Notes: generated by a model not told the origin, from the letters alone. A DNA stretch of 64,000 nucleotides from Sulfuricurvum sp. (GCF_028681615.1 NZ_JAQUHV010000001.1:372001-436000), one strand, 5' to 3'; shown: positions 8,471 through 18,513, counted from the stretch's first letter. Numbers and translations are program-made.

Positions 8471-10957
8471 TTACACCTTTTGAATTGATACGCACGCAAA
8501 ACGGTAACCGTCAAACAGTGCTTCAGAATTGATACCGGTATCAAATGTCGGGAGATAGGTAATATCCCCTTCGATTTTACCGTCGGCTATAACGTTGAGA
8601 CTTAGCTCGCCGCGTGCCGTTTTCACATTCACGCGATCCCCTTCATTCCAACCGTTCGATTCCATGAACGTTTTAGAGACATAAAGACCTCCATTTTCTT
8701 GTAGTTGATGCGAAGCTGCCGTAAACGGTGAAAATTGCAGAACCGGATTCGCCAAATACACAACACGTTCGTTGATTGCTTTATTTGCATCAAATGCCGT
8801 TACGCTTTCATCTGTGCTGACAGTGACCGTTTTGATATCCAAACGGTAACCCCGAACCTCTTCACCTGAGTTGGTGTAGTGGTTCGGAAGTGCGTCAAAA
8901 CAGGTTGCTTTAAATCCTGCATCAACCGGAAGCTGAGCAGTATAGTCAACCGTATATTTAGAGCTTAGACCTAACGCATTTGCAATATCGTTGAGGACAT
9001 ATCCGCCAAACGCAAGTGCCGCATTCGTCGGATTTACCCGTTTATCGATATTGGTCAACGTCCCCTCTTGCTGATTCAGCGCTGGCATATCCAAATCACC
9101 GCCGCCGAGAGCACTGAGTGTGAAGTTTCCTGCCGTGTTATATCCGATCGTATAACTTCCGCGCTCAGAATCGAGATCACAAATCATGGCAACACCGAGG
9201 GTATTGGAGAGATTTGGGATCATCGTAACGCTGAACTGCGTATATTTTTCGATCAAAGCGACCAAACGGGCACAATTTGCCGCATTAGGGTGTGTGTATA
9301 AATCCGGTCCGACCATCAATGAAAAACGCTCTTTTTTCGCCATATATTTAGTCAAAGTATCGCTAAATCCTGCCGGAGCATTCAAAAGGGCGAAAAGAGC
9401 GTTTTCATCTACTTCCACCTCTTTTGAAACTTTTTTCTTCACGGTTTTGGTAACCTCTTCGCTTACCTCTTCTTCCACACCGGTCTCTTCGTTGAGAACT
9501 TTTTTGACAACGGTTTCGGTCACTTTTTCATCAACCGTCTCTTCAACCGTTACGGTCTTAGTCGAATGAAAACCTGCCAAATATTCGCTCACGGAAGAAG
9601 GCATTGCCGCTTTGTCACCGAAAAGATCAAGGATCAAATAAAGTGCTGCTTCTTCCATCATCGGTGCATGATTGAACTGCGTTACACTTTTTGACATACC
9701 GGCAATGACCGGATCATTGATCGGATGGAAATAAAGACCTGCACCTTTATTCATCGACAGTGCATTGTTCATCGCAAAACGGGCATTCGGATTGTCGGTT
9801 TTAAGAGCGCTCCCGATTGAGACGACAAAATCGGATGCATGGACTTCACCCAAATCGCCACCGTAAAGAGACGTACCGCTTAGGGCACTGTACGCATTAA
9901 GGAACGACTTAAACGCACGCGCTTCTTCATTAATCAGACGGTATCCGAATTTTTCTTTAAGACGTTGAAGGATCAATGCCTCTTCGTTCGTAATAGTTGA
10001 TGTAAATGCAATCGTATCCGCTTGTTTGAATGCTGCAATCGCCGCTTCAAAAGCCGCAGGATCTTTTGTCACATTTTTATTTTCAAAATCGTATCCGTAA
10101 CGTCCTGCACCGCAAAGTGATACATAATTCCACTCGTTTTTAACACGGTAGATTTTGTGTTCAGGATTTTCGACAGAGGTGTGCTTGATATCGTAGCTAA
10201 GCTGGCATCCTGCCGAACAATGCGCACACGTTGCCGGGATTTGTTTATGTTCCCATGCATTGGATGTGTATTGGTAATCACTGCTTACCAGTGCACCGAC
10301 CGGACATACCGATGTACACTCTCCGCAATTTGTACAATCCAATGTGTCACCTGCATTCGGAGAAATAAGCGATTTATTGAGCTTATTCCACATCGCATAC
10401 GCATCTTTCGGCATTGATTCTTTGAATGCCGCTTCGATTGGATCTGAGCCCCGTGCAACGGTAGAGAGTGCCGCATCACCGATCATATCTTTACAAACGG
10501 TAATACAACGCTCACACATAATACACAATGCAGGGTCATAATGGATCAATCCCCAATCTTGGGCCGGCTTATGGGTATCTTTGATCGCATAGGTTTGTTC
10601 ATCTACACCCATCTCAAGGGTATAGTTCTGCAACTCACATTCACCTGATTGATCGCATACACCGCACTCAAGCGGATGATTGACATCATAAACTTCCATT
10701 ATTGCGCGGCGTTCAGATTCGATATTCGGAGTGGTTGTCGTAATTTCCATCCCTTGCTTCGCTTTGGCATTACACGCATAAACCTGTTTACCGTCCGCTT
10801 CAACCAAACAAATACGACACGCCAATGTCGGTGAACATCGTGTTAAATAACAAATCGCCGGAATAAAAATCCCATTAGCACGCGCCGCATTAAGAATATA
10901 TTCACCCTCTTGCGTCTGGACAGTGCGGCCGTCTATGGTAATCGTGATTTCATTCAT
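8471..10957 (-). CDS. nuoG: NADH-quinone oxidoreductase subunit G, second copy
   Basis: An 828-residue NuoG, one of two tandem copies. In order it has an N-terminal [2Fe-2S] domain (CYLTRC..ACRIC..YAC), the His-Cys3 cluster (HPLECGVCDQSGEC), two [4Fe-4S] motifs (CIMCERCITVC and CTNCGECTSVC), a further CAHCSAGC..C motif of the N7 type, and a molybdopterin-oxidoreductase-like C-terminal domain. Residues about 463-516 are a Val/Thr/Glu/Lys-rich low-complexity insert absent from the neighbouring copy. The ATG overlaps the stop of the upstream nuoG (ATGA). Having all cluster ligands suggests it is functional. Confidence 0.93.
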   Translation of the reverse strand: MNEITITIDGRTVQTQEGEYILNAARANGIFIPAICYLTRCSPTLACRICLVEADGKQVYACNAKAKQGMEITTTTPNIESERRAIMEVYDVNHPLECGVCDQSGECELQNYTLEMGVDEQTYAIKDTHKPAQDWGLIHYDPALCIMCERCITVCKDMIGDAALSTVARGSDPIEAAFKESMPKDAYAMWNKLNKSLISPNAGDTLDCTNCGECTSVCPVGALVSSDYQYTSNAWEHKQIPATCAHCSAGCQLSYDIKHTSVENPEHKIYRVKNEWNYVSLCGAGRYGYDFENKNVTKDPAAFEAAIAAFKQADTIAFTSTITNEEALILQRLKEKFGYRLINEEARAFKSFLNAYSALSGTSLYGGDLGEVHASDFVVSIGSALKTDNPNARFAMNNALSMNKGAGLYFHPINDPVIAGMSKSVTQFNHAPMMEEAALYLILDLFGDKAAMPSSVSEYLAGFHSTKTVTVEETVDEKVTETVVKKVLNEETGVEEEVSEEVTKTVKKKVSKEVEVDENALFALLNAPAGFSDTLTKYMAKKERFSLMVGPDLYTHPNAANCARLVALIEKYTQFSVTMIPNLSNTLGVAMICDLDSERGSYTIGYNTAGNFTLSALGGGDLDMPALNQQEGTLTNIDKRVNPTNAALAFGGYVLNDIANALGLSSKYTVDYTAQLPVDAGFKATCFDALPNHYTNSGEEVRGYRLDIKTVTVSTDESVTAFDANKAINERVVYLANPVLQFSPFTAASHQLQENGGLYVSKTFMESNGWNEGDRVNVKTARGELSLNVIADGKIEGDITYLPTFDTGINSEALFDGYRFACVSIQKV

Positions 10958-13206
10958 GATTCATTCCCCATCCTCATAATTTTCACCTTTTCAAAACGAT
11001 ATTTTTCATTCATCGCACCGTATGCGATATCGTATGCCGGTACCAATGCTATGGTACCCTTCAGTGATGCATCCAATTTGAAAATTCTCTCTTGCATCTC
11101 ACCTGCAAATACAATTTGAATTTTATCACCATCAGCGATTTTTGCAGCAGCCGCAAATTGGGCTGAACCGCATAAAGCTGCCTCTTTTTCGAGCTGTGAT
11201 GTACGCGCGGTGTACGCGTTAAACTGATTAACCGGATTACATCGGTAAACAACGGTGCCGTTAAACTCCGGTAAATCTTCAATCTCTTCCAAAGAACCGC
11301 TGATTTCAACATCTATATTTTCTAAAATATAACCGCGGTTATCTTCTCCGAGTGCACCGTAAAAATTTCCTAATTCATCGAAAGACGATCCGTTAAATCC
11401 TTTTGAGACCGGAAGTTGAGCTGTATAATCAATGGTGTTTACCGCTTTCAACCCTAATGCATTCACAAGATCATTTAACGTATACCCGCTAAAGGCTACT
11501 GCGACGTTTGTCGGAAGCACTTGGTGATTGATACTTACAAACGTCCCTTCTTGTGAGTTTAGAGAAGGGAGTTTCAGCATTGCATCACCGATGGAGCCCA
11601 TCGTATACTCGCCTTCTGCATTATAACCCACAACACGCTCACCGCCGTTATCGACATCGAGATCACAAATCAATGAAACACCGATTGTATTGACGCTCGG
11701 AGCGACGACAACAACAGAGAACTCAGTATACGTTTCGATCATTGCACATAAACGAGCTATGTTTGCAGCACGTTTGTGGGTTAACACATCGCTTCCGATG
11801 ATCAGCGTTTTTCGTTTTGCTCTGCTCAACGATTTAGCAATCCGGCTGAATTCTTCATCCCCGACATTGCTCTCTGCACACAGATAGCCCTCATCAAGAT
11901 CCGCGAAAAAGTTACGCGCCTCTTCATCGATATCGGCATCACGAAGAAGTGTAGACGCCAACATCGCGATTACACCCTCTTCCGTTCCTACTTCGTATTT
12001 GACAAATTGTGTCACAACGTTTTGAAGCAACGTATCTTCAATCGGGTGCATGTAAACGACTTTCGCCCCGTTATGACGTGCCGCACTTGTCATTGAATAG
12101 CGAACGACCGGATTATCAGTTGTGATACGTCCACCGACGACAATGATCCCGTCACTTTGTTTGATCGCATCCAGACTTCCGCCGAATCCCATTTTTCCGC
12201 AAACAGACGCGTATGCTGCCATAAAATTTTGATACGCACGAGCCTCTTCGTTGTAGAGTTTGATCCCTAACATTTTTTTGAGCTGCTGAAGAATCATCGC
12301 TTCTTCATTCGTAATCAATGAACTAAAACGGATAGCGGAGGCATTGCGGATCGCATCAACGGCTTTTTCGAACTCTGCTTCGTTTTTTTCGCTTTGGTGA
12401 TCAAAATCAAACCCGAAACGTCCGGCACCGCATAGAGTCATGTGCTCAAAATTATTGGTCACGCGATAAATGCGATCGTTTGCATTCGTCGTTGACGTAT
12501 GTTTCACTTCATAATTTAGAGAGCATCCAGCCGAACAATGGACACAGGTTGCAGGAATCTGACTTAGTTCCCACGCATTTGCCGTGTACTGAAAATCAGA
12601 ACTCACCAACGCACCGACCGGACATACTGCGATACACTCACCGCAGAACGTACAATCAAGTGCCTCACTGTTTTTCGGGATAACAGCCGATTTGTATCCG
12701 CCGAATTGGAGCGTAATCGCATCATCACCGATAATCTCATTACAGACATGGACACATTTTTCACACAAAATACACAAAGCGGGATCGTAATTGATCATCC
12801 CCCAGTGTTCAATCGCACGATGCTGATCTTTTGCACTGAAATGTTGTGCAGAAACTCCGAACTCCAACGTTTTGTTTTGAAGATCACACGCGCCTGATTT
12901 GTCGCATACACCACATTCTAACGGATGATTGACATCATACAGACGCATGATATTGGTTCTCTCAACTTGGAGACGATCCGAATCAATCGTTACCGCCAAT
13001 CCTTCCGTCGGAGGAGTTTGACAACTGAGGATGAAGCCGTCTGTTTTATCGGTCTCTACCACACATAAACGACATGATGCACATGGAGTCGTTTTTTCAA
13101 GATAACACATTGTCGGAATGTAAAAGCCCGCTTTGCGTGCTGCCTGGAGAATCGTTTCTCCTTTAAGCGCCGTTACGGGTTGATTGTTAATTGTAAAGTT
13201 AATCAT
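10954..13206 (-). CDS. nuoG: NADH-quinone oxidoreductase subunit G, first copy
   Basis: A 750-residue NuoG paralogue directly upstream of the other copy, with the same domain order: [2Fe-2S] ligands (CYLEKTTPCASCRLC), HPLECGVCDKSGAC, CILCEKCVHVC, CTFCGECIAVC, and the N7-type CVHCSAGC with a distal CGAGRFG. The similarity runs along the whole length, so this is an old tandem duplication. It lies 12 bases after the GltD/NuoF-like gene. In complex I, NuoG normally takes electrons from NuoF; here both copies would have to accept them from the replacement input subunit. Confidence 0.93.
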   Translation of the reverse strand: MINFTINNQPVTALKGETILQAARKAGFYIPTMCYLEKTTPCASCRLCVVETDKTDGFILSCQTPPTEGLAVTIDSDRLQVERTNIMRLYDVNHPLECGVCDKSGACDLQNKTLEFGVSAQHFSAKDQHRAIEHWGMINYDPALCILCEKCVHVCNEIIGDDAITLQFGGYKSAVIPKNSEALDCTFCGECIAVCPVGALVSSDFQYTANAWELSQIPATCVHCSAGCSLNYEVKHTSTTNANDRIYRVTNNFEHMTLCGAGRFGFDFDHQSEKNEAEFEKAVDAIRNASAIRFSSLITNEEAMILQQLKKMLGIKLYNEEARAYQNFMAAYASVCGKMGFGGSLDAIKQSDGIIVVGGRITTDNPVVRYSMTSAARHNGAKVVYMHPIEDTLLQNVVTQFVKYEVGTEEGVIAMLASTLLRDADIDEEARNFFADLDEGYLCAESNVGDEEFSRIAKSLSRAKRKTLIIGSDVLTHKRAANIARLCAMIETYTEFSVVVVAPSVNTIGVSLICDLDVDNGGERVVGYNAEGEYTMGSIGDAMLKLPSLNSQEGTFVSINHQVLPTNVAVAFSGYTLNDLVNALGLKAVNTIDYTAQLPVSKGFNGSSFDELGNFYGALGEDNRGYILENIDVEISGSLEEIEDLPEFNGTVVYRCNPVNQFNAYTARTSQLEKEAALCGSAQFAAAAKIADGDKIQIVFAGEMQERIFKLDASLKGTIALVPAYDIAYGAMNEKYRFEKVKIMRMGNES

Positions 13207-13218
13207 CCATCCCCCCCC

Positions 13219-15255
13219 TTAATGTGCGACCATCGCGATGTAATAACAGCGCATGCAGCGCTCTGCTTCAGCTAATGCTTCTTCCTGAGTAAATCCGTAT
13301 TTGACTTCACGGTTATTGTCGCGCCGCTCCTCAACTGTCAGAACTTCACTGTGCTGACGCGGCAAGCCCGGAAGCCAACCTTGGATTTTCTCTTTTTTAT
13401 CGTAAACTTTGAGTTTACGGAGATGATCTTCCATAATCTCATCATCCGTCAATGTGATTTCGCCGGTTTGTACGTAACGAGACATGACCGATGCCGCACG
13501 CTTCGCCTGACCGACCGCATTAACGATTGTCATCGGTCCGTATTCGCAGTCACCCGCCGCAAAAATCCCTTTGCGGGAAGTCATGTAATCTTTCCCGTTT
13601 GTTTTGATCGTTGCCCATGAGGTACGTTCAATTTCCCACTCTTCAGGAATCAGCTTCAAATCGGCACTTTGCGAAACGGCAGGAATGAGATAATCACACT
13701 CCATCTCAAACGAAGCTCCTTCGATTTTTTCCAACTGAGGACGTCCTCCGTTCGGATCCGGAACCAATTCATAACGATCGATAATCAATGATTTTAGAAC
13801 ATCGTTCTCATCATTCATTTTTGCAACCGCAGAGTGGAATATAAATTCAACACCCTCTTCGACCGCTTCGTGATACTCTTCATACGTCGTATTTTTGATG
13901 ATCGTTGCTTCGTCACGACGGTACAACATAACCACTTTTTTTGCATTCGCACGAATCGCACATCGGACAACGTCCATAGAGGTGAATCCGCCCCCGACGC
14001 ACACCAATGTTTTGCCGGTTAAATCAACAAAATTAGCCGGCAGCATATGACGTTTTTGATCGGCTTCCGGTACCATGATGTCGTATTTGACTTGGAGATT
14101 GACTTTATCTAAAAAGTCGATTGCTCCCCAGTACCCCTGAATCTCAGGACGTTCATTATCACAATAGACTTTTTTAGAGATACGGGTTCCGGTGGCTACC
14201 AGTGTCGCATCGTAGTCGTTTTCGAATTGACGCATCATATCCGCATTGACTTTGGTATTGGTGATGAAATTAACCCCGAGATCACGCACTGCTTCGATAT
14301 CTTGGTTGTATTTATCAATCGGCATACGATATTCAGGAACTCCGACCGCTACCTCACCGCCGAGAACCGGAAGTTCTTCGTACACATCGACATCAATTCC
14401 GTCAAGTGCCAAATAATAAGCACCCGTCAACCCTGCAGGACCTGCACCGATAACGGCAACTTTTTTACCGACAGACGGTTTTTTCTCACTTGGGTGAAAG
14501 AATCCGAAACCGTGATCGGTCTCATAATCCGCGCCCAAACGTTTGAGTTCCATGATCGAAATCGGCTCATCTAGGTTGGTACGGCGGCACTCTGTCTCAC
14601 ACGGGTGTGGACAAACACGTCCGCACGTATGGGCCAACGGCATCGTTTGACGCGTTGCCATCAATGAATCGTCAAAACGCAAATCTCGTACACCCTCGAT
14701 ATATGCCGGAATATCGACATGAGCCGGACATGCGTCCATACACGGTGCGGTGATTTTTGCGATGTAATTGGTATCTTCCATGTGATAATGTTTGGAAGGT
14801 TTTTGCTCGGTAATACACGCCATAAACTCCGACTCGAAGTGAGTCATAAGATCGAGCAACGGATTAGGAACCGTTTTACCAATCTCACATTTAGACGTTT
14901 CCTGCATCGTTTTGGACACTTCTTTGAGGTGATCCATATCGGATACCGACCCCTCTCCGCGAGCGATTTTATCGAGTAAATCGTATAAAATACGGCCACC
15001 CCATCGCCCTGGTGCACAACGTCCGCATGCTTCGGAATACACCTGATATTGCGCAGCATACTCCGTCGCTAAACGAACTACGTCAACATCCGGATTAAAA
15101 AGTGCTACACCGTCCCAGCCGATGAACGCTTTTGAATGGGCATGTTCGTTATATTCCAACGGAAGGTTATAAGCAGATTTTTCCCAAGCATCGTCACTTT
15201 TGCCGATGTTGTTAATTTGCTCGCCCCGCCACGTGGAGAAATAGACTTTACTCAC
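13219..15255 (-). CDS. NuoF-C-terminal/GltD-like FAD-Fe-S oxidoreductase in place of NuoF
   Basis: A 678-residue fusion-type protein. Residues about 55-150 resemble the C-terminal Fe-S part of NuoF (EACGRCAPGRWGG..ILYDLLDKIARGEG, then KCEIG), with C77, C80 and C123 present but glycine 83 where NuoF has the third Cys. Residues about 170-250 form a GltD/DPYD-type N-terminal domain with two cysteine clusters (CMDACPAHVDIP, HTCGRVCPHPCETEC). An FAD-binding GAGPAGLTGAYYLA, a nucleotide-binding VCVGGGFTSMDVVR and a second FAD motif (FAAGDCEYGP) follow; the end holds CMRC. The FMN-binding domain of NuoF is absent. The GTG start at 15255 has AAGGAAA upstream. Its place in the nuo operon implies it feeds complex I. 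Donor (NADPH, NADH or ferredoxin/flavodoxin) unknown. Confidence 0.85.
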   Translation of the reverse strand: MSKVYFSTWRGEQINNIGKSDDAWEKSAYNLPLEYNEHAHSKAFIGWDGVALFNPDVDVVRLATEYAAQYQVYSEACGRCAPGRWGGRILYDLLDKIARGEGSVSDMDHLKEVSKTMQETSKCEIGKTVPNPLLDLMTHFESEFMACITEQKPSKHYHMEDTNYIAKITAPCMDACPAHVDIPAYIEGVRDLRFDDSLMATRQTMPLAHTCGRVCPHPCETECRRTNLDEPISIMELKRLGADYETDHGFGFFHPSEKKPSVGKKVAVIGAGPAGLTGAYYLALDGIDVDVYEELPVLGGEVAVGVPEYRMPIDKYNQDIEAVRDLGVNFITNTKVNADMMRQFENDYDATLVATGTRISKKVYCDNERPEIQGYWGAIDFLDKVNLQVKYDIMVPEADQKRHMLPANFVDLTGKTLVCVGGGFTSMDVVRCAIRANAKKVVMLYRRDEATIIKNTTYEEYHEAVEEGVEFIFHSAVAKMNDENDVLKSLIIDRYELVPDPNGGRPQLEKIEGASFEMECDYLIPAVSQSADLKLIPEEWEIERTSWATIKTNGKDYMTSRKGIFAAGDCEYGPMTIVNAVGQAKRAASVMSRYVQTGEITLTDDEIMEDHLRKLKVYDKKEKIQGWLPGLPRQHSEVLTVEERRDNNREVKYGFTQEEALAEAERCMRCYYIAMVAH

Positions 15256-15264
15256 AACGTTTCC

Positions 15265-15489
15265 TTATTTTTTGACCACAATGGTCCAGTCGGCTTCGTT
15301 AAACTTCAACGAATTCATGAGTTCACACCCAAGCTCTTTAACCAAATCAGCCGATTTTTGAATCGGGGTAAAATCACCAATTTCAAACAAAAAGATCAGT
15401 ACTTCTCCGTTTGCAGGTTCTTGTTTGATAATATCAGACATGCGATCGTAAAAATTTTCTTTCAAATGACGTAAATCGTAACGTTTCAC
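15265..15489 (-). CDS. Small NuoE-position protein of Campylobacterota complex I
   Basis: A 74-residue protein at the position of nuoE. It matches in size and place the small proteins of H. pylori (HP1264) and C. jejuni (Cj1575c). It has one cysteine and no [2Fe-2S] motif, so it cannot carry the N1a cluster of true NuoE. Visible features are a charged N-terminal helix and a short alternating beta segment (GEVLIFLFEIGDF, WTIVVKK). The GTG start at 15489 has AGGAG six bases upstream. It lies 9 bases before the GltD/NuoF-like gene and is probably a structural partner of it. Confidence 0.8.
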   Translation of the reverse strand: MKRYDLRHLKENFYDRMSDIIKQEPANGEVLIFLFEIGDFTPIQKSADLVKELGCELMNSLKFNEADWTIVVKK

Positions 15490-15501
15490 TGCATGCTCCT
15501 T

Positions 15502-16728
15502 TTAGCGGTCTACTTCACCGAAGACGATGTTAGTCGTCCCGATGATAGATACAACGTCCGGAATGTAGTGCCCCGGTAATAAATCTGTCAAAATCCCGGT
15601 GTGCCAGAATGACGGCGCACGGAGTTTAAGACGGTACGGATACGCTCCACCTTGAGAGTTGATGTAATAACCAAGCTCCCCTTTCGGTGATTCGGTCGCG
15701 ATATATACTTCCCCTACCGGAGGACGCATCCCTTGAGTCACAAGGACAAAATGTTGCATCAACGAGTAGTTTTGAGTCATGATATCGATTTTAGGTGCCG
15801 AAATGTATTGAGGTGCATGCGCCATCAATTCCGGAGATGTCCCCTCATACATATCAAGGACTTGATACAGGATTTTTGCCGATTCGCGCATCTCTGCCAT
15901 GTAGAGTTTATAACGGGCATAGTTATCCCCTTTATCCGAAACCGGAACATTGAACTCTACTTCATCGTAAAGCTCATACGGCTCTTCTTTACGAATATCC
16001 CACTCAACCCCTGAAGCACGGAGCATGATTCCTGAACATCCCCAGCTTTGAGCCATCTCTTTTGAAATCACACCGACATTTTCCATACGCATCAACCAGA
16101 TACGGTTGCTGTCGAGAAGGTCTTCGTAGTCTTTAATATTCTCCGGCAATTTGTCGAGGAATTTGCGAAGATCGGCGATAAAATTATCCGGCAAATCGAG
16201 TGGAACCCCACCGATACGAACCGCAGCATGGGTCAAACGGGCACCGCAGTAATCTTCGATCAAATCCATCAGATATTCACGCTCACGGAATGCGAACAAG
16301 AATACGGTCATCGCTCCGATATCCAGCGCCGTTGTCGCCAACCAGAAAAGGTGAGACATAAGTCGGTTGGTTTCAAGCAACATCATGCGGATTACTTTTG
16401 CACGGCGAGGAACTTCAAGTCCGATCAATTTCTCTACCGCCAAAGCAAACCCGTAGTTGTTTGAGCTTGAAGCGATGTAGTCCATACGGTCTGTGGTCGG
16501 CATAAATTCATTATAAATCATGTTCTCCGCCATCTTCTCCATACCGCGGTGAAGATACCCGATGTCCGGATGGGCTTTCGTGATCTGCTCTTGCTGTAAA
16601 TGGAGCATCAAACGTAATTGTCCGTGCGCCGATGGATGCTGAGGACCGAAGTTGAGAATCAACTCATTGTCGTCTCGGTCAAAGGTAATATTTTCGAAAA
16701 AAGGTCTAAGTCTATTGGCTTGTTGCAT
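15502..16728 (-). CDS. nuoD: NADH-quinone oxidoreductase subunit D
   Basis: A 408-residue 49-kDa-type subunit that helps form the quinone site next to cluster N2. [14 protein letters not shown] contains the family's quinone-site histidines, [11 protein letters not shown] and [15 protein letters not shown] follow, and the protein ends in FGEVDR as is usual. It is separate from nuoC, not fused as in E. coli. Gaps are 9 bases to nuoC and 12 to the NuoE-position gene. Confidence 0.97.
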   Translation of the reverse strand: MQQANRLRPFFENITFDRDDNELILNFGPQHPSAHGQLRLMLHLQQEQITKAHPDIGYLHRGMEKMAENMIYNEFMPTTDRMDYIASSSNNYGFALAVEKLIGLEVPRRAKVIRMMLLETNRLMSHLFWLATTALDIGAMTVFLFAFREREYLMDLIEDYCGARLTHAAVRIGGVPLDLPDNFIADLRKFLDKLPENIKDYEDLLDSNRIWLMRMENVGVISKEMAQSWGCSGIMLRASGVEWDIRKEEPYELYDEVEFNVPVSDKGDNYARYKLYMAEMRESAKILYQVLDMYEGTSPELMAHAPQYISAPKIDIMTQNYSLMQHFVLVTQGMRPPVGEVYIATESPKGELGYYINSQGGAYPYRLKLRAPSFWHTGILTDLLPGHYIPDVVSIIGTTNIVFGEVDR

Positions 16729-16737
16729 ACGTGATCC

Positions 16738-17544
16738 TTAACGGTCGCGATCAGAGATCACGACACTCTTCTCTGCGTCAAATTTTTCGATCAAGAAGAC
16801 ACCATCGTTCTCTTGGTAACATAATGGAGTATCCGGTTCGCCCTGACTGATATCTGCACCACGCGGTACTTCATGACCCAATCGTGAGAATCGTTCGGTA
16901 TCGTATCGGTCAACCCGTGCCGGATCGCGGTTTTCAGGCCCGATAATCTCACGTGCCTCTTTACCGAAGATTTTATCGACTTCATACCATTGTGCAAACT
17001 CATCCCCTTGAAGCGGATAGGTTTTACGAAGCGGGAATCCTTCCCAGTCATCCGGCATTAAAATACGTTTCATAAACGGATGGTTGTTAACGACTACACC
17101 GAACATATCGTACATTTCACGCTCGGACCAATCGGCTGAACGGAAAAGTTTCTCAACACTTTGGATTGACTCTTTCTCACCGATTTTACATTTCACGCGA
17201 ACACGCTTGCGTTTAGACATGCTGAGCATTTGGTAGAAAATTTCAAATTTCCCTTCCGTTGCCAACCAATCAATTGCAGACATTTCCGAGAGTTGATTAT
17301 AATCAAGCTCATTTTTCATCATCTCGATAACACCGAAATTATCCGCTGCGTTGATGATGACCACCATTTGACCCACTTGGATATACGCATCCAATACGTC
17401 AAATTTTGACTTGATTGCCTCAAGGTCTGCTGCAAATACCGCATCTTCACTGACATCGCTTTTTGCTACTTGAGGAGCTACCCAATAGCGGTCCGTGTAG
17501 TACGGTTTTTTCTGTACGTCGTCTTTAGGGGTGTAAGCTCTCAT
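16738..17544 (-). CDS. nuoC: NADH-quinone oxidoreductase subunit C
   Basis: A 268-residue 30-kDa-type subunit. The diagnostic region is near residues 135-175: [21 protein letters not shown] (cited as [13 protein letters not shown]) followed by [19 protein letters not shown]. It has an N-terminal extension and about 75 residues after the signature, longer than many homologues. The ATG overlaps the nuoB stop (TAATG). Confidence 0.96.
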   Translation of the reverse strand: MRAYTPKDDVQKKPYYTDRYWVAPQVAKSDVSEDAVFAADLEAIKSKFDVLDAYIQVGQMVVIINAADNFGVIEMMKNELDYNQLSEMSAIDWLATEGKFEIFYQMLSMSKRKRVRVKCKIGEKESIQSVEKLFRSADWSEREMYDMFGVVVNNHPFMKRILMPDDWEGFPLRKTYPLQGDEFAQWYEVDKIFGKEAREIIGPENRDPARVDRYDTERFSRLGHEVPRGADISQGEPDTPLCYQENDGVFLIEKFDAEKSVVISDRDR

Positions 17545-18053
17545 TACATCAGCCTTTTTGGTTTTTGAGCACGTGATGCGCTCTCTTTACGAATTTTTTG
17601 TTGTAACAACAATACGGCATATTGCAAGGTTTCAGGACGCGGTGCACATCCCGGCAAATAAAGATCGACAGGGATAACACGATCGACCCCTTGAACCGTT
17701 GCATAGGTATTGAACATACCGCCGGTATTGGCACATGAACCCATAGAGATAACCCATTTAGGTTCTGTCATTTGATCGTACAAACGGCGAATGAACTCCG
17801 CATGTTTTTTCGTCAACGTTCCCGCGACAACCATCAGTTCCGCTTGACGCGGTGATGCACGGAAAATCGTACCGAAACGGTCAAAGTCATAACGGGATGC
17901 CCCGGAAGCCATCATTTCGATACCGCAGCATGCCAAACCGTATGTCAATGCCCAGATAGAGTTTGATCGACCCCAGTTGACTACTTTGTCGATTGTCGTC
18001 AATGCGACGGGAAGTCCGCCGTCTTTTAGATAATTTACTTGATGTTGTGCCAT
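17544..18053 (-). CDS. nuoB: NADH-quinone oxidoreductase subunit B, cluster N2
   Basis: A 169-residue protein that holds the terminal [4Fe-4S] cluster N2. Ligands are visible as the adjacent cysteine pair in [11 protein letters not shown], then GSCANTGGM and PGCAPRPE. I chose the ATG at 18053 (MAQHQVNYL); a longer frame to 18137 would sit inside nuoA and adds an unrelated sequence. The first 19 bases overlap the end of nuoA. Confidence 0.96.
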   Translation of the reverse strand: MAQHQVNYLKDGGLPVALTTIDKVVNWGRSNSIWALTYGLACCGIEMMASGASRYDFDRFGTIFRASPRQAELMVVAGTLTKKHAEFIRRLYDQMTEPKWVISMGSCANTGGMFNTYATVQGVDRVIPVDLYLPGCAPRPETLQYAVLLLQQKIRKESASRAQKPKRLM

Positions 18054-18424
18054 TCGAGTGCCCCTTTTTTCCACGCATAAACAAAACCGATAGCCAACAA
18101 TACGATGAACATCATCATCTCCGTAAAGCCGAACCATCCGAGTAATTTAAAATCAATTGCCCACGGAAACATGAAAACAATTTCCACATCAAACAATAAA
18201 AACAACAACGCAAACAGGTAAAACTGTGTCGAAATACGGTTCGGCTGTTTGGTGACCTCCGGTCCGCATTCGTAGACCGAGAGTTTTATTTTTTCAGTAT
18301 CTTTGGCCGCTAGAGCGCGGCTGGCTAAGCGTGCGATGACCGTTGTAGCATAGAATGCTCCAAACGTTAACACAAACAGTACAAATACCCCAAAATAAGG
18401 ATTTGCTACGTGGTAATGCTCCAT
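18035..18424 (-). CDS. nuoA: NADH-quinone oxidoreductase subunit A
   Basis: A 129-residue protein with three transmembrane helices, first gene of the operon. The conserved loop [11 protein letters not shown], with its cysteine, and the [17 protein letters not shown] helix are typical of NuoA. AAAAGG lies 8 bases before the ATG. Transcription probably starts in the 377-base non-coding region upstream. Confidence 0.96.
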   Translation of the reverse strand: MEHYHVANPYFGVFVLFVLTFGAFYATTVIARLASRALAAKDTEKIKLSVYECGPEVTKQPNRISTQFYLFALLFLLFDVEIVFMFPWAIDFKLLGWFGFTEMMMFIVLLAIGFVYAWKKGALEWHNIK

Positions 18425-18513
18425 AGTTCTGACCTTTTCGTGGTTAATGGCCTATCCTGAGACAAGAAAGCTTCCTGCCACTGGATACGGTTTTAGATAA
18501 AAACAGTTGTTGC

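Noticed and set aside
8469-8495. Longer nuoH start
   Set aside because: The extension lies inside nuoG and adds an unrelated peptide; the ATG at 8468 has a ribosome site.
9186-9569. 127-codon plus-strand frame opposite nuoG
   Set aside because: It is the reverse of the low-complexity Val/Glu/Lys insert and has Ser/Thr/Phe repeats for that reason.
18054-18137. Longer nuoB start
   Set aside because: It would sit inside nuoA and adds 28 residues not typical of NuoB.
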